Below, piece by piece: positions 1 to 8,215 of a DNA stretch of 15,520 bases (positions within the stretch are counted from its first letter, which is position 1; the number at the start of each line of letters is the position of its first letter). Both the position numbers and the translations under genes were made by a program. This DNA is from JBOFHT01 sp051649785. GTDB lineage: Archaea; Methanobacteriota; Methanobacteria; Methanobacteriales; Methanobacteriaceae. The notes beneath the pieces were generated by a model. It made no database searches, was not told where the DNA came from, and saw only the letters and a program-made list of their open reading frames with translations. The stretch covers positions 1 to 15,520 of the forward strand of contig JBOFHT010000039.1 of assembly GCA_051649785.1 (NCBI GenBank). The letters run 5' to 3'.

Positions 1-211
1 ATCCTTACTTTTAAAATCAAAGAGTGTTATTTCAACTGTATTAAAATTAAAAAAAATAACATGGTCTATTTTTGAACGGCTAGTATGATTTCAAGTGAAA
101 AAAAATTAATTAAAAACTAGGGTTTCTACAGAGCCAAAAATAGAATAAAAATAGGTGAATGAAATACATAAACAATAACTTTATTATATTAAAATATACA
201 TATAAAAAAAT
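1..211. other. AT-rich left edge, no supported gene
   Basis: Short open frames run in from the left edge and stop near positions 75 and 88 on the plus strand, but neither shows recognisable protein sequence. The stretch just before 212 (TTTATTATATT, about 180-190) could be a TATA element for the small ORF that follows. Nothing else can be supported. Confidence 0.4.
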
Positions 212-358
212 ATGTTTGAAAGTTTAATTGTGAATAATGTTTTTTTAGTCATATTAATGATTTTGATTGTGTTTATTACTTATAAAATAGGTAAAAAGTT
301 GTTTTTAATATCTTTAGTACTAATTGCATTATACATTATTTATACAACAATTATCTAA
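212..358 (+). CDS. small membrane protein, 48 aa, unknown function
   Basis: This is an ATG-to-TAA open frame of 48 residues starting MFESLIVNNVFLVILMIL. It has two strongly hydrophobic segments (about residues 7-22 and 29-47) separated by a short basic turn (YKIGKK), the pattern of a two-helix membrane hairpin. No Shine-Dalgarno sequence is visible. A TATA-like stretch (about 184-190) lies about 25 bp before the ATG, so the mRNA could be leaderless. It converges on guaAA, with a small inverted repeat (400-414) between them. I do not recognise a family. In such AT-rich DNA a hydrophobic short ORF can arise by chance, so the call is tentative. Confidence 0.45.
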   Translation: MFESLIVNNVFLVILMILIVFITYKIGKKLFLISLVLIALYIIYTTII

Positions 359-399
359 ATAAATTATGTAAATATTATGAGAATCCTTCTTATCAAATA

Positions 400-414
400 A
401 AGAGTCGAACTCTT
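400..414. repeat. small perfect inverted repeat between convergent genes
   Basis: AAGAGT and ACTCTT flank a 3-nt loop (CGA). It lies between the plus-strand 48-aa ORF and the end of guaAA. It could form a hairpin in the 3' end of either transcript, but neither side has a long T-run, so a terminator role is only possible. Confidence 0.4.
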
Positions 415-436
415 CATAAAAGAAATAAATTATAAA

Positions 437-478
437 TATATTATGAGAGTATGAGTATATTATGAGAGTATGAGTATA
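437..478. repeat. 19-bp tandem repeat, two full copies
   Basis: A 19-bp unit (TATATTATGAGAGTATGAG) occurs at 437-455 and again at 456-474 without mismatch, followed by the first 4 bases of a third copy. It sits just past the guaAA stop codon, in what would be the 3' untranslated part of that mRNA. Confidence 0.85.
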
Positions 479-487
479 ATCCTCTAA

Positions 488-1075
488 TTATTTATTAGCT
501 GAGATGTTTTTACAAATTTCATAGAAGTTTTCAAAGATTTTAGGCCCATTAGGAGTGTGATGAACTTCTCCATGAAATTGCACACCATAAATTGGTTTTT
601 CATTGTGTTTCATAGCTTCTACATCACATATTTCTGATTTAGCTATAATATCAAAAGTATCTGGAAGAGAAATAACTTCATCTTTGTGAGATGCCCAAAC
701 CTTTTCTTTAGAACCCAATCCTTTAAATATATCATTTTCTTTAATAATATCAATTTCTATTTTAGCATAACTTTCAGAATCAGCTGTGGAAACTTTGCCC
801 CCGAAAGTTTTAGCTATAATTTGATGACCTAAACATATCCCTAAAATAGGGATGCTGAGATCATTTTCATATACTTTTTTTACATACTCTTCACTATTTC
901 CAGATTCTTCAATAGAAGGACCCCCACCTAAAATTAAGCCAATAGGCTCTTTTTCAATAAGTTCATCCCATGATAGTTCATTAGAAACAATTTCAGAAGG
1001 AATATTAAGATATCTTAAAGTTCTATGAATTCTGTGATTATATTGGCCTTTGTTATTAATAATAAGAATTTTCAT
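488..1075 (-). CDS. guaAA: GMP synthase [glutamine-hydrolysing], glutaminase subunit A
   Basis: This is the class I glutamine amidotransferase subunit of archaeal two-subunit GMP synthetase. It hydrolyses glutamine and passes ammonia to the ATP-pyrophosphatase subunit (GuaAB), which converts XMP to GMP in the cytoplasm. At 195 aa it fits the family, which is near 190. Visible motifs are the N-terminal GQYNHRIHR segment, the oxyanion region LGGGPSIE (about 49-56), the nucleophile Cys81 in GICLGHQ, the family-typical WASHKDEV (127-134), and the rest of the triad, His168 and Glu170. The proline normally between them (HPE) is a glycine here (HGE). The start is supported by an AAGGTG ribosome-binding site 5 nt upstream. 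GuaAB is not in this window. It is the last large gene of the minus-strand series and probably has its own promoter. Confidence 0.93.
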   Translation of the reverse strand: MKILIINNKGQYNHRIHRTLRYLNIPSEIVSNELSWDELIEKEPIGLILGGGPSIEESGNSEEYVKKVYENDLSIPILGICLGHQIIAKTFGGKVSTADSESYAKIEIDIIKENDIFKGLGSKEKVWASHKDEVISLPDTFDIIAKSEICDVEAMKHNEKPIYGVQFHGEVHHTPNGPKIFENFYEICKNISANK

Positions 1076-1080
1076 TTATA

Positions 1081-1140
1081 CACCTTAAAATGAGATATTA
1101 TTGAGTTCTGTTATAGTATTATTAATTAAATTAGTATAAA
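1081..1140 (-). promoter_or_regulatory. guaAA ribosome-binding site and candidate TATA box
   Basis: Read on the minus strand, AAGGTG (1081-1086) lies 5 nt before the guaAA ATG. A TATA-like TTTATACT (1133-1140) lies further upstream and would place transcription start near 1110, giving a leader of roughly 35 nt. The ribosome-binding site is clear. The TATA call is weak because the DNA is AT-rich throughout. Confidence 0.5.
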
Positions 1141-1211
1141 CTTAGTTATGATTAGTATTAAAAATTATATTACTACCATTAACATGATTAGTAATATTAT
1201 TAATAGAATTA

Positions 1212-1219
1212 TTTATATA
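1212..1219 (+). promoter_or_regulatory. TATA box of the 55-aa ORF, spaced for a leaderless mRNA
   Basis: TTTATATA is centred about 26 bp before the ATG at 1242. That is the usual archaeal distance from TATA box to transcription start, so the transcript would begin at or next to the start codon. The absence of a Shine-Dalgarno sequence agrees with this. Confidence 0.5.
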
Positions 1220-1241
1220 GTATGTTTAACATAATAAAGCT

Positions 1242-1409
1242 ATGGAATTACAAGATTTATTATTTATGATTGCTGCCATATTAATTGGAGCTGTAATAGT
1301 TTATTTGTTTGTATGGTTAATACCAATATTAATGCCTATTGTAGTATTACTATTAATAGCATTCTTAGTATACTTATTTTTAAAGGAAAGGTATTCCGAC
1401 AGGTTTTAA
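1242..1409 (+). CDS. small membrane protein, 55 aa, unknown function
   Basis: The open frame runs ATG to TAA and begins MELQDLLFMIAAILIGAVIV. A long hydrophobic stretch (about residues 7-46) can hold two helices with proline kinks (IPILMP), followed by a charged tail ending KERYSDRF. The acidic start and basic end suggest a defined membrane orientation. There is no ribosome-binding site, but a TATA box lies 26 bp upstream, which suggests leaderless translation. It diverges from guaAA and converges on trxB. I do not recognise the family. The clean charged ends and the promoter spacing make it more credible than a random ORF. Confidence 0.55.
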   Translation: MELQDLLFMIAAILIGAVIVYLFVWLIPILMPIVVLLLIAFLVYLFLKERYSDRF

Positions 1410-1473
1410 TATACTATAACACATAAAATAAAGCATTATATCAATGTTTAATTGACTTATCTAATTAATTTAG

Positions 1474-1643
1474 GATACAAAAATTCTAAATATTTTTTAT
1501 TATTTCTTTATTATTTTAATTTAAATTCTAATTTTTTAAATTCAAATCATCAAAAGTTATGATACAAAAATTCTAAATATTTTTTATTATTTCTTTATTA
1601 TTTTAATTTAAATTCTAATTTTTTAAATTCAAATCATCAAAAG
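1474..1643. repeat. perfect 83-bp direct repeat duplicating the trxB 3' end
   Basis: Positions 1474-1556 and 1561-1643 are identical over 83 bp and separated by 4 bp (TTAT). The right copy contains the last codons of trxB, its stop codon and the following AT-rich stretch. The left copy repeats all of this downstream of the gene. On the minus strand each copy ends with GAATTTTTGTATC, whose T-run could act as an archaeal terminator, so the duplication may have doubled the terminator. Lack of any mismatch suggests it is recent. Confidence 0.95.
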
Positions 1644-2712
1644 CAGATGTAGCTGCAACTGCTCCTTCTCCACAAGCTACGACCCATTGTTTAACTCCAC
1701 CAGTTATATCACCTGCTGAATAGACATATGGATAAACAACTCCATTAATATAAGTTCTTTGATTTTTATCAGTCCTAATATAATTACCAGTGTCTAAATC
1801 ACAATTTAAGTCTTTAGCTAGTTGGTTTAATGGTTCATCCCCAATAGCTATAAAAATACCATCAACATCTATTTCTTTTTCAGTTCCATCAACTATATTA
1901 GATAGTACTACTGATTTAATAAGTTGATTACCTTTAATTTCTTTTACAGTAGAATTAAATATGATATCAATACCATTTTCTTTTACTTTCTTCTGTAAAT
2001 AGTCATCAGCTCTAAATTCATCTCTTCTGTGAACAATAGTAACATTAACTCCTGTATTTTTAAGGAATAAAGATTCTTGAAGTGCACTGTTTCCACCACC
2101 AACCATTAAAACATTTTTATCCCTATAAAGAAGACCATCACAAGTTGCACAGTAGCAAACACCTTTACCTTTAAATTCCGCTTCACCAGGGACATTGAGT
2201 TGTCTATGTTTAGAACCAGTCGCAATAATAATAGTTTTAGCATAATAACTAGACTTAGAGCTTTTTATTTCAAAATTATAATCATTATCTACACTATTAA
2301 AATTAATATCATTAATATCAGTATTATTAGTATTATTGATATTAATGTTAACATTAGTATCATTAGTAAGAGTTATAGATAAAACTTCTTCCATTTCTTT
2401 AATTTCAGCATTTTTCATAGCTTGTGCTTTCATTTTAGCTACTAAACTCATTCCAGCGATAAGTTCAAACCCTGGGTAGTTTTCCATTAAAGGAACTTCT
2501 AGACCTAATCCTCCAGAAAGCCCTTTATCAATAACTAGCGTCTTACTACCTTGCCTACCCGAATAAATTGCAGAAGTTAGTCCAGCAGGACCAGAACCAA
2601 TAATTACAACATCATATTTATTAATATTGTTAATATCAATTATATTCCCATTATTATTATTAGTGTTAATTTTATTATTATTATTATTAGTGTTAGTATC
2701 AGTTTTATCCAT
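1615..2712 (-). CDS. trxB: thioredoxin reductase (FAD-dependent disulfide reductase)
   Basis: This low-molecular-weight TrxR-type flavoenzyme is expected to transfer electrons to thioredoxin in the cytoplasm. Numbered from the ATG at 2712 (365 aa), it shows the FAD motif GSGPAG (39-44), the redox-active CATC (Cys188 and Cys191), the second Rossmann motif GGGNSA (205-210), HRRDEFR (228-234) and the FAD-contacting SAGD near 332-335. HRRxxxR is the usual NADPH-phosphate motif. Some methanogen enzymes use F420H2 instead, and the sequence alone does not settle which applies. An in-frame GTG at 2721 would add three residues, but that GTG forms part of the GTGAT ribosome-binding site, so the ATG is preferred. 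Unusual are an Asn-rich N-terminal extension of about 31 residues before the core and an Asn/Asp-rich insertion near 118-146. The 3' end is duplicated downstream. Confidence 0.92.
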   Translation of the reverse strand: MDKTDTNTNNNNNKINTNNNNGNIIDINNINKYDVVIIGSGPAGLTSAIYSGRQGSKTLVIDKGLSGGLGLEVPLMENYPGFELIAGMSLVAKMKAQAMKNAEIKEMEEVLSITLTNDTNVNININNTNNTDINDINFNSVDNDYNFEIKSSKSSYYAKTIIIATGSKHRQLNVPGEAEFKGKGVCYCATCDGLLYRDKNVLMVGGGNSALQESLFLKNTGVNVTIVHRRDEFRADDYLQKKVKENGIDIIFNSTVKEIKGNQLIKSVVLSNIVDGTEKEIDVDGIFIAIGDEPLNQLAKDLNCDLDTGNYIRTDKNQRTYINGVVYPYVYSAGDITGGVKQWVVACGEGAVAATSAFDDLNLKN

Positions 2713-2819
2713 GATAATCACTTAAGTTCTAATATAGTGTCGAATATTTTATTAAACCTATTAAAAATATTAATTATACAAATACTCTTAAAAATATCAA
2801 ATTTACAAATACTATTAAT

Positions 2820-4793
2820 TTAGCTATTAACTAATTTTAAAATCTCGTTTTTTAGGATTTTATTAACTAATTGACCATCAGCACGGCCTTTTAGTTCTTT
2901 CATTGACATTCCCATTAATGGACCCATAGCACCCATTTCCCGATCTTTAACCATTTCAACATTTTTAGCTACAATACTTGAAATTATACTCTTTACTTCC
3001 CCTTCAGACATTGAAATTAATTTAAGTTTAATAGCTGCATCTTTAGGAGAAACAGTATTACCATTGGCATCTTCTTCTAAAATACAAGTAAGAATTGCCT
3101 TTGGAGCATCTTTAGATACCTCACCATTTGCAACAAGATTTAAGCAATCCATAACAAGTTCTTGAGACAATTTACTAATATCAAGACCTTCTCTTTTAAT
3201 TTCTTGTAGAGAATAAGCTAAAAGTGAAGCCAAGACAACAACATCACATGGCTTATTATTTTCATTAAAAATAGCTATTATTTCTTCAAAAATATCTGTT
3301 TGATTTCTTCTAACAAGCTGATTAGCTAAATCTTCACTTAAATTATATTCTTTTAGGATTCTAGCTTTTTTTTCATCTGGAAGTTCTGGAAGATTTGAAG
3401 CAATTTTTGTGACTTCCTCACGAGGAATCTTAATAAATGGAATATCCGTTTCTAAATACATTCTATTAGCTGTTGGAAGTGGACGCATATATTCTGTGTT
3501 CCCATTATCTAAAGACTTACGAGTTTCTTCTAAAACACCTTCAAAAGCCATTTTAGCACGTCTGATACATTCACCAAGTGCAGAAATAGTTACATCTTCA
3601 TTATGTGCCACAATAATAAAAGCATCACCAGTACCATCATTATTAATATTGCAATTAAGCTTTTTAGCTACAATATTTACTTCATCCGCACTTATTCCAT
3701 AAGCCGGAAGTTCATCACTATGAAATATACCTGAAACCCCTACTTTTTTAGTATAACTAGCTATTTCAGTTCCAAAACGACGACCTGATTGAACTTCTTT
3801 CCCAATAAGTCCTCCAAAACCTTTAAGAACAATAGCTTTAATAGATTCTGCATTAGCAAGGATTTTTGAATTAGTGTCCTCAAATACATCATTTAAATCA
3901 AATAACTTATCACCAACACTATCAACTGTTAAATTACGATTTTCAAGCTCTTCCTTAATTTCAATAAGAGCTAATTGACGTTTAACTTCATTTTCAACAA
4001 TTTCAGGCATTAAGTCCAGATTTTGAACACCTTTAATTTCTACCCTTGAACCATTAGCTATTGAAATATTTAAGTCTTGTCTTATTGTTCCAAGACCTCT
4101 TTTTACATTTGTACTTCTTAAAACCTGACCAAGTTGATAAGCTACTTCTTTAACTTGTTCAGGGTGATGAATAGAAGGATCAGTTGTTATTTCTGCTAAA
4201 GGAATACCTAATCGATCTAAACGAAAGTGAACATTAGCCCCCTTAGAATTATTAGAACTAGAACAAGAGCAAGAACCTGAACTAGAGCTAGAACTATTAT
4301 CTACTTTTCTAGCTGCATCTTCTTCTAAACAAAGATTTTCGATAGCTACACGACCATAAGGAGTGTCAAGATAACCATTAGTAGCTATAAGAGCCGTACG
4401 TTGAAAACCACCTGTGTTACTACCATCAATAACTTGTTTACGCATACAGTGAACTTCATCAGCAATATTCATATTTAAAAGAGACCCAATAGTCATTGAT
4501 ATTTCAAGAGCTTCTTTATTTAGCCCATGAGGAGGCTCATCATCAGTTTCTACAAGACAAGTCTCATTAACATAATATTCATAACTAAATTTCATTTTAC
4601 GACGAGCTTCAGCAAAAGCAGCCCTATCAATTTGACCTAACTCACTTTGAGTAGGCCTTAAGTTACGTTGAAATTCATTGTCACCTTTTTTATCAACTAA
4701 TTCAGTTAAACACGGGCAAAAAAGTTTAGATTTACTATTAAGTTGCTGATGAATTTCTAGCCCCATTTTAAGTCCTAATTTATCCCAATCCAT
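2820..4793 (-). CDS. gatE: glutamyl-tRNA(Gln) amidotransferase subunit E
   Basis: GatE is the GatB-family subunit of the archaeal GatDE amidotransferase. It phosphorylates the misacylated Glu-tRNA(Gln) with ATP and amidates it with ammonia delivered from GatD. Seen here are the typical start (GLKMGLEIHQQLNSK), the GatB/E kinase-like core with VETDDEPPHG (81-90), RLDRLGIPLAEITTDPS (191-207) and VEIKGVQNL (251-259), an AspRS-like insert in the middle and a YqeY-like tRNA-binding tail at the C-terminus. At 657 aa it exceeds the usual roughly 620. The surplus includes a Ser/Cys-rich segment (about 165-185: NSSSSSSGSCSCSSSNNSKG) placed between the conserved EEDAARKV and FRLDRLG. Its partner gatD lies upstream, separated only by a 58-aa membrane-protein gene. 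The start has a weak GTGAT ribosome-binding site. Confidence 0.95.
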   Translation of the reverse strand: MDWDKLGLKMGLEIHQQLNSKSKLFCPCLTELVDKKGDNEFQRNLRPTQSELGQIDRAAFAEARRKMKFSYEYYVNETCLVETDDEPPHGLNKEALEISMTIGSLLNMNIADEVHCMRKQVIDGSNTGGFQRTALIATNGYLDTPYGRVAIENLCLEEDAARKVDNSSSSSSGSCSCSSSNNSKGANVHFRLDRLGIPLAEITTDPSIHHPEQVKEVAYQLGQVLRSTNVKRGLGTIRQDLNISIANGSRVEIKGVQNLDLMPEIVENEVKRQLALIEIKEELENRNLTVDSVGDKLFDLNDVFEDTNSKILANAESIKAIVLKGFGGLIGKEVQSGRRFGTEIASYTKKVGVSGIFHSDELPAYGISADEVNIVAKKLNCNINNDGTGDAFIIVAHNEDVTISALGECIRRAKMAFEGVLEETRKSLDNGNTEYMRPLPTANRMYLETDIPFIKIPREEVTKIASNLPELPDEKKARILKEYNLSEDLANQLVRRNQTDIFEEIIAIFNENNKPCDVVVLASLLAYSLQEIKREGLDISKLSQELVMDCLNLVANGEVSKDAPKAILTCILEEDANGNTVSPKDAAIKLKLISMSEGEVKSIISSIVAKNVEMVKDREMGAMGPLMGMSMKELKGRADGQLVNKILKNEILKLVNS

Positions 4794-4922
4794 TTTATCA
4801 CATTTTTATAAATTAAATATTAAATCAAATATAATAATTGAAGCAAAGTAAATAATTAAAACAATAATTTGCAAAAGTATTTTATAAAAATCTTTTATAT
4901 AATTATTTTTTATTGAATTTAT

Positions 4923-5099
4923 CTATTTTGACTTAGACATAGTTATAAAGTTTAATAATCCACCTATAATTAATAAAATAGGTAAAATTATTTTTAAAAA
5001 GTCATTAGCTAGTATTCCAGCTATTAATAAAAATATACTAAGAACTATAATGATTATATTAGTTACAGTTAAAATATTCTTCTTTAATTTTTTATCCAT
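4923..5099 (-). CDS. small two-helix membrane protein, 58 aa, unknown function
   Basis: The open frame starts MDKKLKKNILTVTNIIIIVL and ends NFITMSKSK. A basic N-terminus leads into two hydrophobic helices (about residues 9-30 and 34-53) separated by a short polar turn (ANDFLK), with a basic C-terminus: a hairpin with both ends probably on the cytoplasmic side. A strong ribosome-binding site (GGAGATGAT, 5103-5111) precedes the ATG, which is good evidence that it is translated. It lies between gatD and gatE on the same strand and could be co-transcribed with them. No motif suggests a link to tRNA amidation, and I do not recognise the family. Confidence 0.72.
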   Translation of the reverse strand: MDKKLKKNILTVTNIIIIVLSIFLLIAGILANDFLKIILPILLIIGGLLNFITMSKSK

Positions 5100-5102
5100 A
5101 GT

Positions 5103-5111
5103 ATCATCTCC
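5103..5111 (-). promoter_or_regulatory. ribosome-binding site of the 58-aa membrane protein
   Basis: The minus strand reads GGAGATGAT, nearly the full archaeal anti-Shine-Dalgarno complement, with GGAG 8 nt before the ATG. This site is the main reason to accept the small ORF at 4923-5099 as a gene. Confidence 0.75.
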
Positions 5112-5219
5112 AATGATATATATTTGCCCCTAAGTCCCATTAATCAATAAAAATTCATATTTAATAAATATAAATATAAATTTAGTATTTAATAATATGA
5201 AATTATATATTACATATTA

Positions 5220-6626
5220 CTAGTTTAAAAAATTGGCAATAGAAGATTTATTACCTAATTCACCAGCAATATTAGTTTTAATTATATTTTTAACATCATT
5301 AATATTTTCACTTTGACCTAAAGCCCATGATAACTTAACATAAGCTGTTTCACTAGTCATATCCCCTGCAGAAATTACACCAGTCTTAGCTATCTTTCTA
5401 CCTGTACTATAAATATCCATATTGACTTTACCATAAATACATTGTGAACTCATTAGAACTGGGATATTTTCATCATTTGCTCGCTTAAGTGGTTTAATTA
5501 AATGGTCCCCAACATGACCTAGACCAGTTCCTTCAATAACAATTCCTTTATATGAACTATCAATAAGATAATCAATAAATTCAGCTGTTAGCCCTGGGAA
5601 GCTTTTAACAAATCCAACTTTTTTCTCCATTTTGTCATTAATATCTAATTTCAAATCCCCACGTTTAATGTAATTATGGTTGTGAATAGATTTAATATTA
5701 CCATTTTCTAAAGTAGCTATTGGACTAGTATTAATACTTCTAAAAGTATCACGGCGACTAGTGTGCATTTTCCTAACTTTAGTTCCATTATGAAGATAAC
5801 ATTCACCATCATTAAGATTAGAATGCATACAAACAGTAACTCCTGCAATATCAGATTTTGCAGCAACTACAGAATTCATAAGATTTAAAAATGCATCAGT
5901 AGAAGGACGATCAGAACTACGTTGTGCTCCAGTAATAACAATAGGAACTGGTGATTTAAGAATAAAACTTAATGCCGCCGCAGTATAATGCATAGTATCA
6001 GTCCCATGAGCTACTACAATCCCTCCATCAGTAACAATATCATTTTTATCATCATTAGTATTAATATTATCGTTGACATTATTATTAATATTACCCTCAA
6101 CATTACCATTACTAGTTATACTATTAAGTTCATTAATTTCATCATAAATTAAATTAGCTGACTCAATCCAGTAATCAACTTTCATATTTTCACTAAGAAT
6201 ATTATAAAGAGCTTTAACTTTAATATTAGCTAAATCAAGAAGTTCGGGATTAGCTTGAAGTAAATCTTTAGCTGTAAAAGCTGGGTGAACTGCACCAGTT
6301 TTATAATCAATAATAGACGAAACAGTTCCACCAGTGGATATTATAGAAACCGTAGCTTTTTTATAGTCATCCACAATATTAAGTTCATCATATTCAATTT
6401 TAGGTTTTTCACCTTTTTCTATAAGAGATATTTTCAGACCATGGGTATTAACTCCAATATTATAACCACTAGCTAGTTTTAATACAATATGAGTATCATC
6501 AGCATCATCAGAGCGATCTAACAGTATTCCTTCATAACTAAGGTTTTCTTTTGAAGCACTAACCTTATCCCCAATAGAAACATTATTAGCATCTAAAAAT
6601 CCTTGTACTTGTTTTTTATAAGACAT
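5220..6626 (-). CDS. gatD: glutamyl-tRNA(Gln) amidotransferase subunit D
   Basis: GatD is the asparaginase-type glutaminase of GatDE. It releases ammonia from glutamine and channels it to GatE to form Gln-tRNA(Gln). An N-terminal beta-barrel segment (about 1-80) precedes the asparaginase domain. Catalytic signatures are STGGT (97-101, nucleophile Thr98), HGTDT (207-211, Thr209 and Asp210) and a lysine in KVRKMHTSRRD (probably Lys286). TGAQRSSDRPSTD (232-244) is also typical. The length is 468 aa against roughly 435 usually. The excess is an Asn/Asp-rich insertion at about 172-199 (around EGNINNNVNDNINTNDDK), just before the HGTDT active-site strand. A GTGAT ribosome-binding site precedes the ATG. 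It follows vorA after 62 bp and may share its transcript. Confidence 0.95.
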   Translation of the reverse strand: MSYKKQVQGFLDANNVSIGDKVSASKENLSYEGILLDRSDDADDTHIVLKLASGYNIGVNTHGLKISLIEKGEKPKIEYDELNIVDDYKKATVSIISTGGTVSSIIDYKTGAVHPAFTAKDLLQANPELLDLANIKVKALYNILSENMKVDYWIESANLIYDEINELNSITSNGNVEGNINNNVNDNINTNDDKNDIVTDGGIVVAHGTDTMHYTAAALSFILKSPVPIVITGAQRSSDRPSTDAFLNLMNSVVAAKSDIAGVTVCMHSNLNDGECYLHNGTKVRKMHTSRRDTFRSINTSPIATLENGNIKSIHNHNYIKRGDLKLDINDKMEKKVGFVKSFPGLTAEFIDYLIDSSYKGIVIEGTGLGHVGDHLIKPLKRANDENIPVLMSSQCIYGKVNMDIYSTGRKIAKTGVISAGDMTSETAYVKLSWALGQSENINDVKNIIKTNIAGELGNKSSIANFLN

Positions 6627-6688
6627 ATAATCACGAAAAATTAATTAATTATTAATAAATTAGGCATCAATTTATTTAGATATTATCC

Positions 6689-8194
6689 CTAATTAACATT
6701 CTCTTTAGCCCATTTAGCTCCAGCATCTAATATTTTTAAATTAATATCAATTAATTTAGGTTTAGATTGGAAAGTTTCAGTAATTCCATTATAGTAAGCT
6801 TCCTGCGAAATTGTATTATGTTTTCTTTTACCTAATTCCATTAATACTCCTAACATTACAGTATTAATAGCTTGTGGAACACCAAATGAATTAGCTATAT
6901 CAAATGAAGGAACCTTAATAAATGAAATATTATTTTTATTATTTAAACCATTTTTATTGTTTTTATTATTGATAATTGGGTTTTTTGAATCAATATCGGG
7001 GTTAAATTCACCTACTCGAGAATCATAGAGAACTATACCTTTTTTACGAACTTCACTTTCAAATTTTAGAAGTGCAGGTCTATTAAATGCAATTAAAACA
7101 TCAATTTCTTCACCAACAGGAGAACCAATAGTTTCACCAGAAATAACAACAGAACAGTTTGCTGTTCCACCTCTTTGCTCAGGACCATAACTAGGATACC
7201 ATGAAACATGGCGACCTTCACTACAAGCTGCTTGAGCAAGTGTTAGCCCAGCACTAAGTATTCCTTGACCACCAAATCCTGCAAATTTAACATTAGCTAT
7301 TTTAAAGTCATTGTCATCAATAGTAGTAGTTTTATCTGCCCTATTAATATTAAATATATTATCAAGAGTTTCTATAGAAAAATCACTTTCTTTTACTGTA
7401 ACTGCTTCTCTTTCTTTAGTTTTATCTCTAAAACGTTTAACTGGAAATTCTTTTTCCATATGATTTTTAATGAATTCTTCTGTACTTTTAGCATCTTGTC
7501 GGAGGTTTGTTGGGCATTGAGATAAAACTTCAATGAAACTGTAACCTTTGCCTTCTTTTTGAACTTTAAGAGCTTTTTTAATAGCTATTTTAGCTTTACG
7601 AATAGATTTAACATCAGCTAAAGAAACTCTCTCAATATAAACAGGAGATTCTAAATTATCAATAAGCTCACACATATGAATAGGATAACCTGTAGTAGCC
7701 GCATCTCTACCATTTTGACTAGTAACTGTTACTTCTCCAATAAGCGTAGTTGGTGCCATTTGTCCACCAGTCATTCCATAAACAGTATTATTTACAAAGA
7801 AAACGGCAATCTTTTCTCCTCTATTAGCTGCCTGGAGTGTTTCATTTAAGCCAATAGAAGCTAAATCACCATCTCCTTGATAAGACATTACAATAGAGTT
7901 TGGTTCAGCACGGGAAATTCCAGTACCTACAGCAGGAGCACGACCATGAGCAGTTTGAACATTACCACAGTCAAAATAATAGTATGCAAAAACAGCACAG
8001 CCTACAGGAGAAATCATAACAGATCTATCTTGAATTTCAAGTTCATCCATAACTTCTCCAATTAATTTATGAAGAATTCCATGACCACAACCTGCACAAT
8101 AGTGAGTTATATTAGTATTATTGCCTTTACGGTCAAAAGAATCATAAATAGAATCAGGTTTTTTTATTACTTTTATATTATTAGCATTTGTCAT
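6689..8194 (-). CDS. vorA: 2-oxoisovalerate:ferredoxin oxidoreductase, fused beta-gamma subunit
   Basis: This subunit carries thiamine diphosphate and part of the iron-sulfur and CoA chemistry of VOR, which interconverts branched-chain 2-oxo acids plus CoA with acyl-CoA, CO2 and reduced ferredoxin. The beta part (about 1-250) has CAGCGHG (33-39), the TPP motif from GDGD (107-110) to NN (135-136) and another conserved cysteine (SQCPTN, Cys227). Cys33, Cys36 and Cys227 are likely cluster ligands. The gamma part starts near 298 with FAGFGGQGILSAG and contains YGPEQRGGTANCSVV. The beta-gamma fusion in a three-gene set is the arrangement known for Methanothermobacter VOR, whereas KOR has four separate subunits. 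An Asn/Lys insertion (about 406-422) interrupts the gamma part. Substrate preference is inferred from architecture and neighbours. Confidence 0.85.
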   Translation of the reverse strand: MTNANNIKVIKKPDSIYDSFDRKGNNTNITHYCAGCGHGILHKLIGEVMDELEIQDRSVMISPVGCAVFAYYYFDCGNVQTAHGRAPAVGTGISRAEPNSIVMSYQGDGDLASIGLNETLQAANRGEKIAVFFVNNTVYGMTGGQMAPTTLIGEVTVTSQNGRDAATTGYPIHMCELIDNLESPVYIERVSLADVKSIRKAKIAIKKALKVQKEGKGYSFIEVLSQCPTNLRQDAKSTEEFIKNHMEKEFPVKRFRDKTKEREAVTVKESDFSIETLDNIFNINRADKTTTIDDNDFKIANVKFAGFGGQGILSAGLTLAQAACSEGRHVSWYPSYGPEQRGGTANCSVVISGETIGSPVGEEIDVLIAFNRPALLKFESEVRKKGIVLYDSRVGEFNPDIDSKNPIINNKNNKNGLNNKNNISFIKVPSFDIANSFGVPQAINTVMLGVLMELGKRKHNTISQEAYYNGITETFQSKPKLIDINLKILDAGAKWAKENVN

Positions 8195-8215
8195 ATTTAT
8201 AGCCCCATTTAAACC

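Noticed and set aside
1474..1643. CRISPR array or insertion-sequence ends
   Set aside because: Only two copies with 4 bp between them, and the repeat includes the trxB coding end, so it is a local duplication.
2713..2721. GTG start three codons upstream in trxB
   Set aside because: That GTG forms the GTGAT ribosome-binding site of the ATG at 2712.
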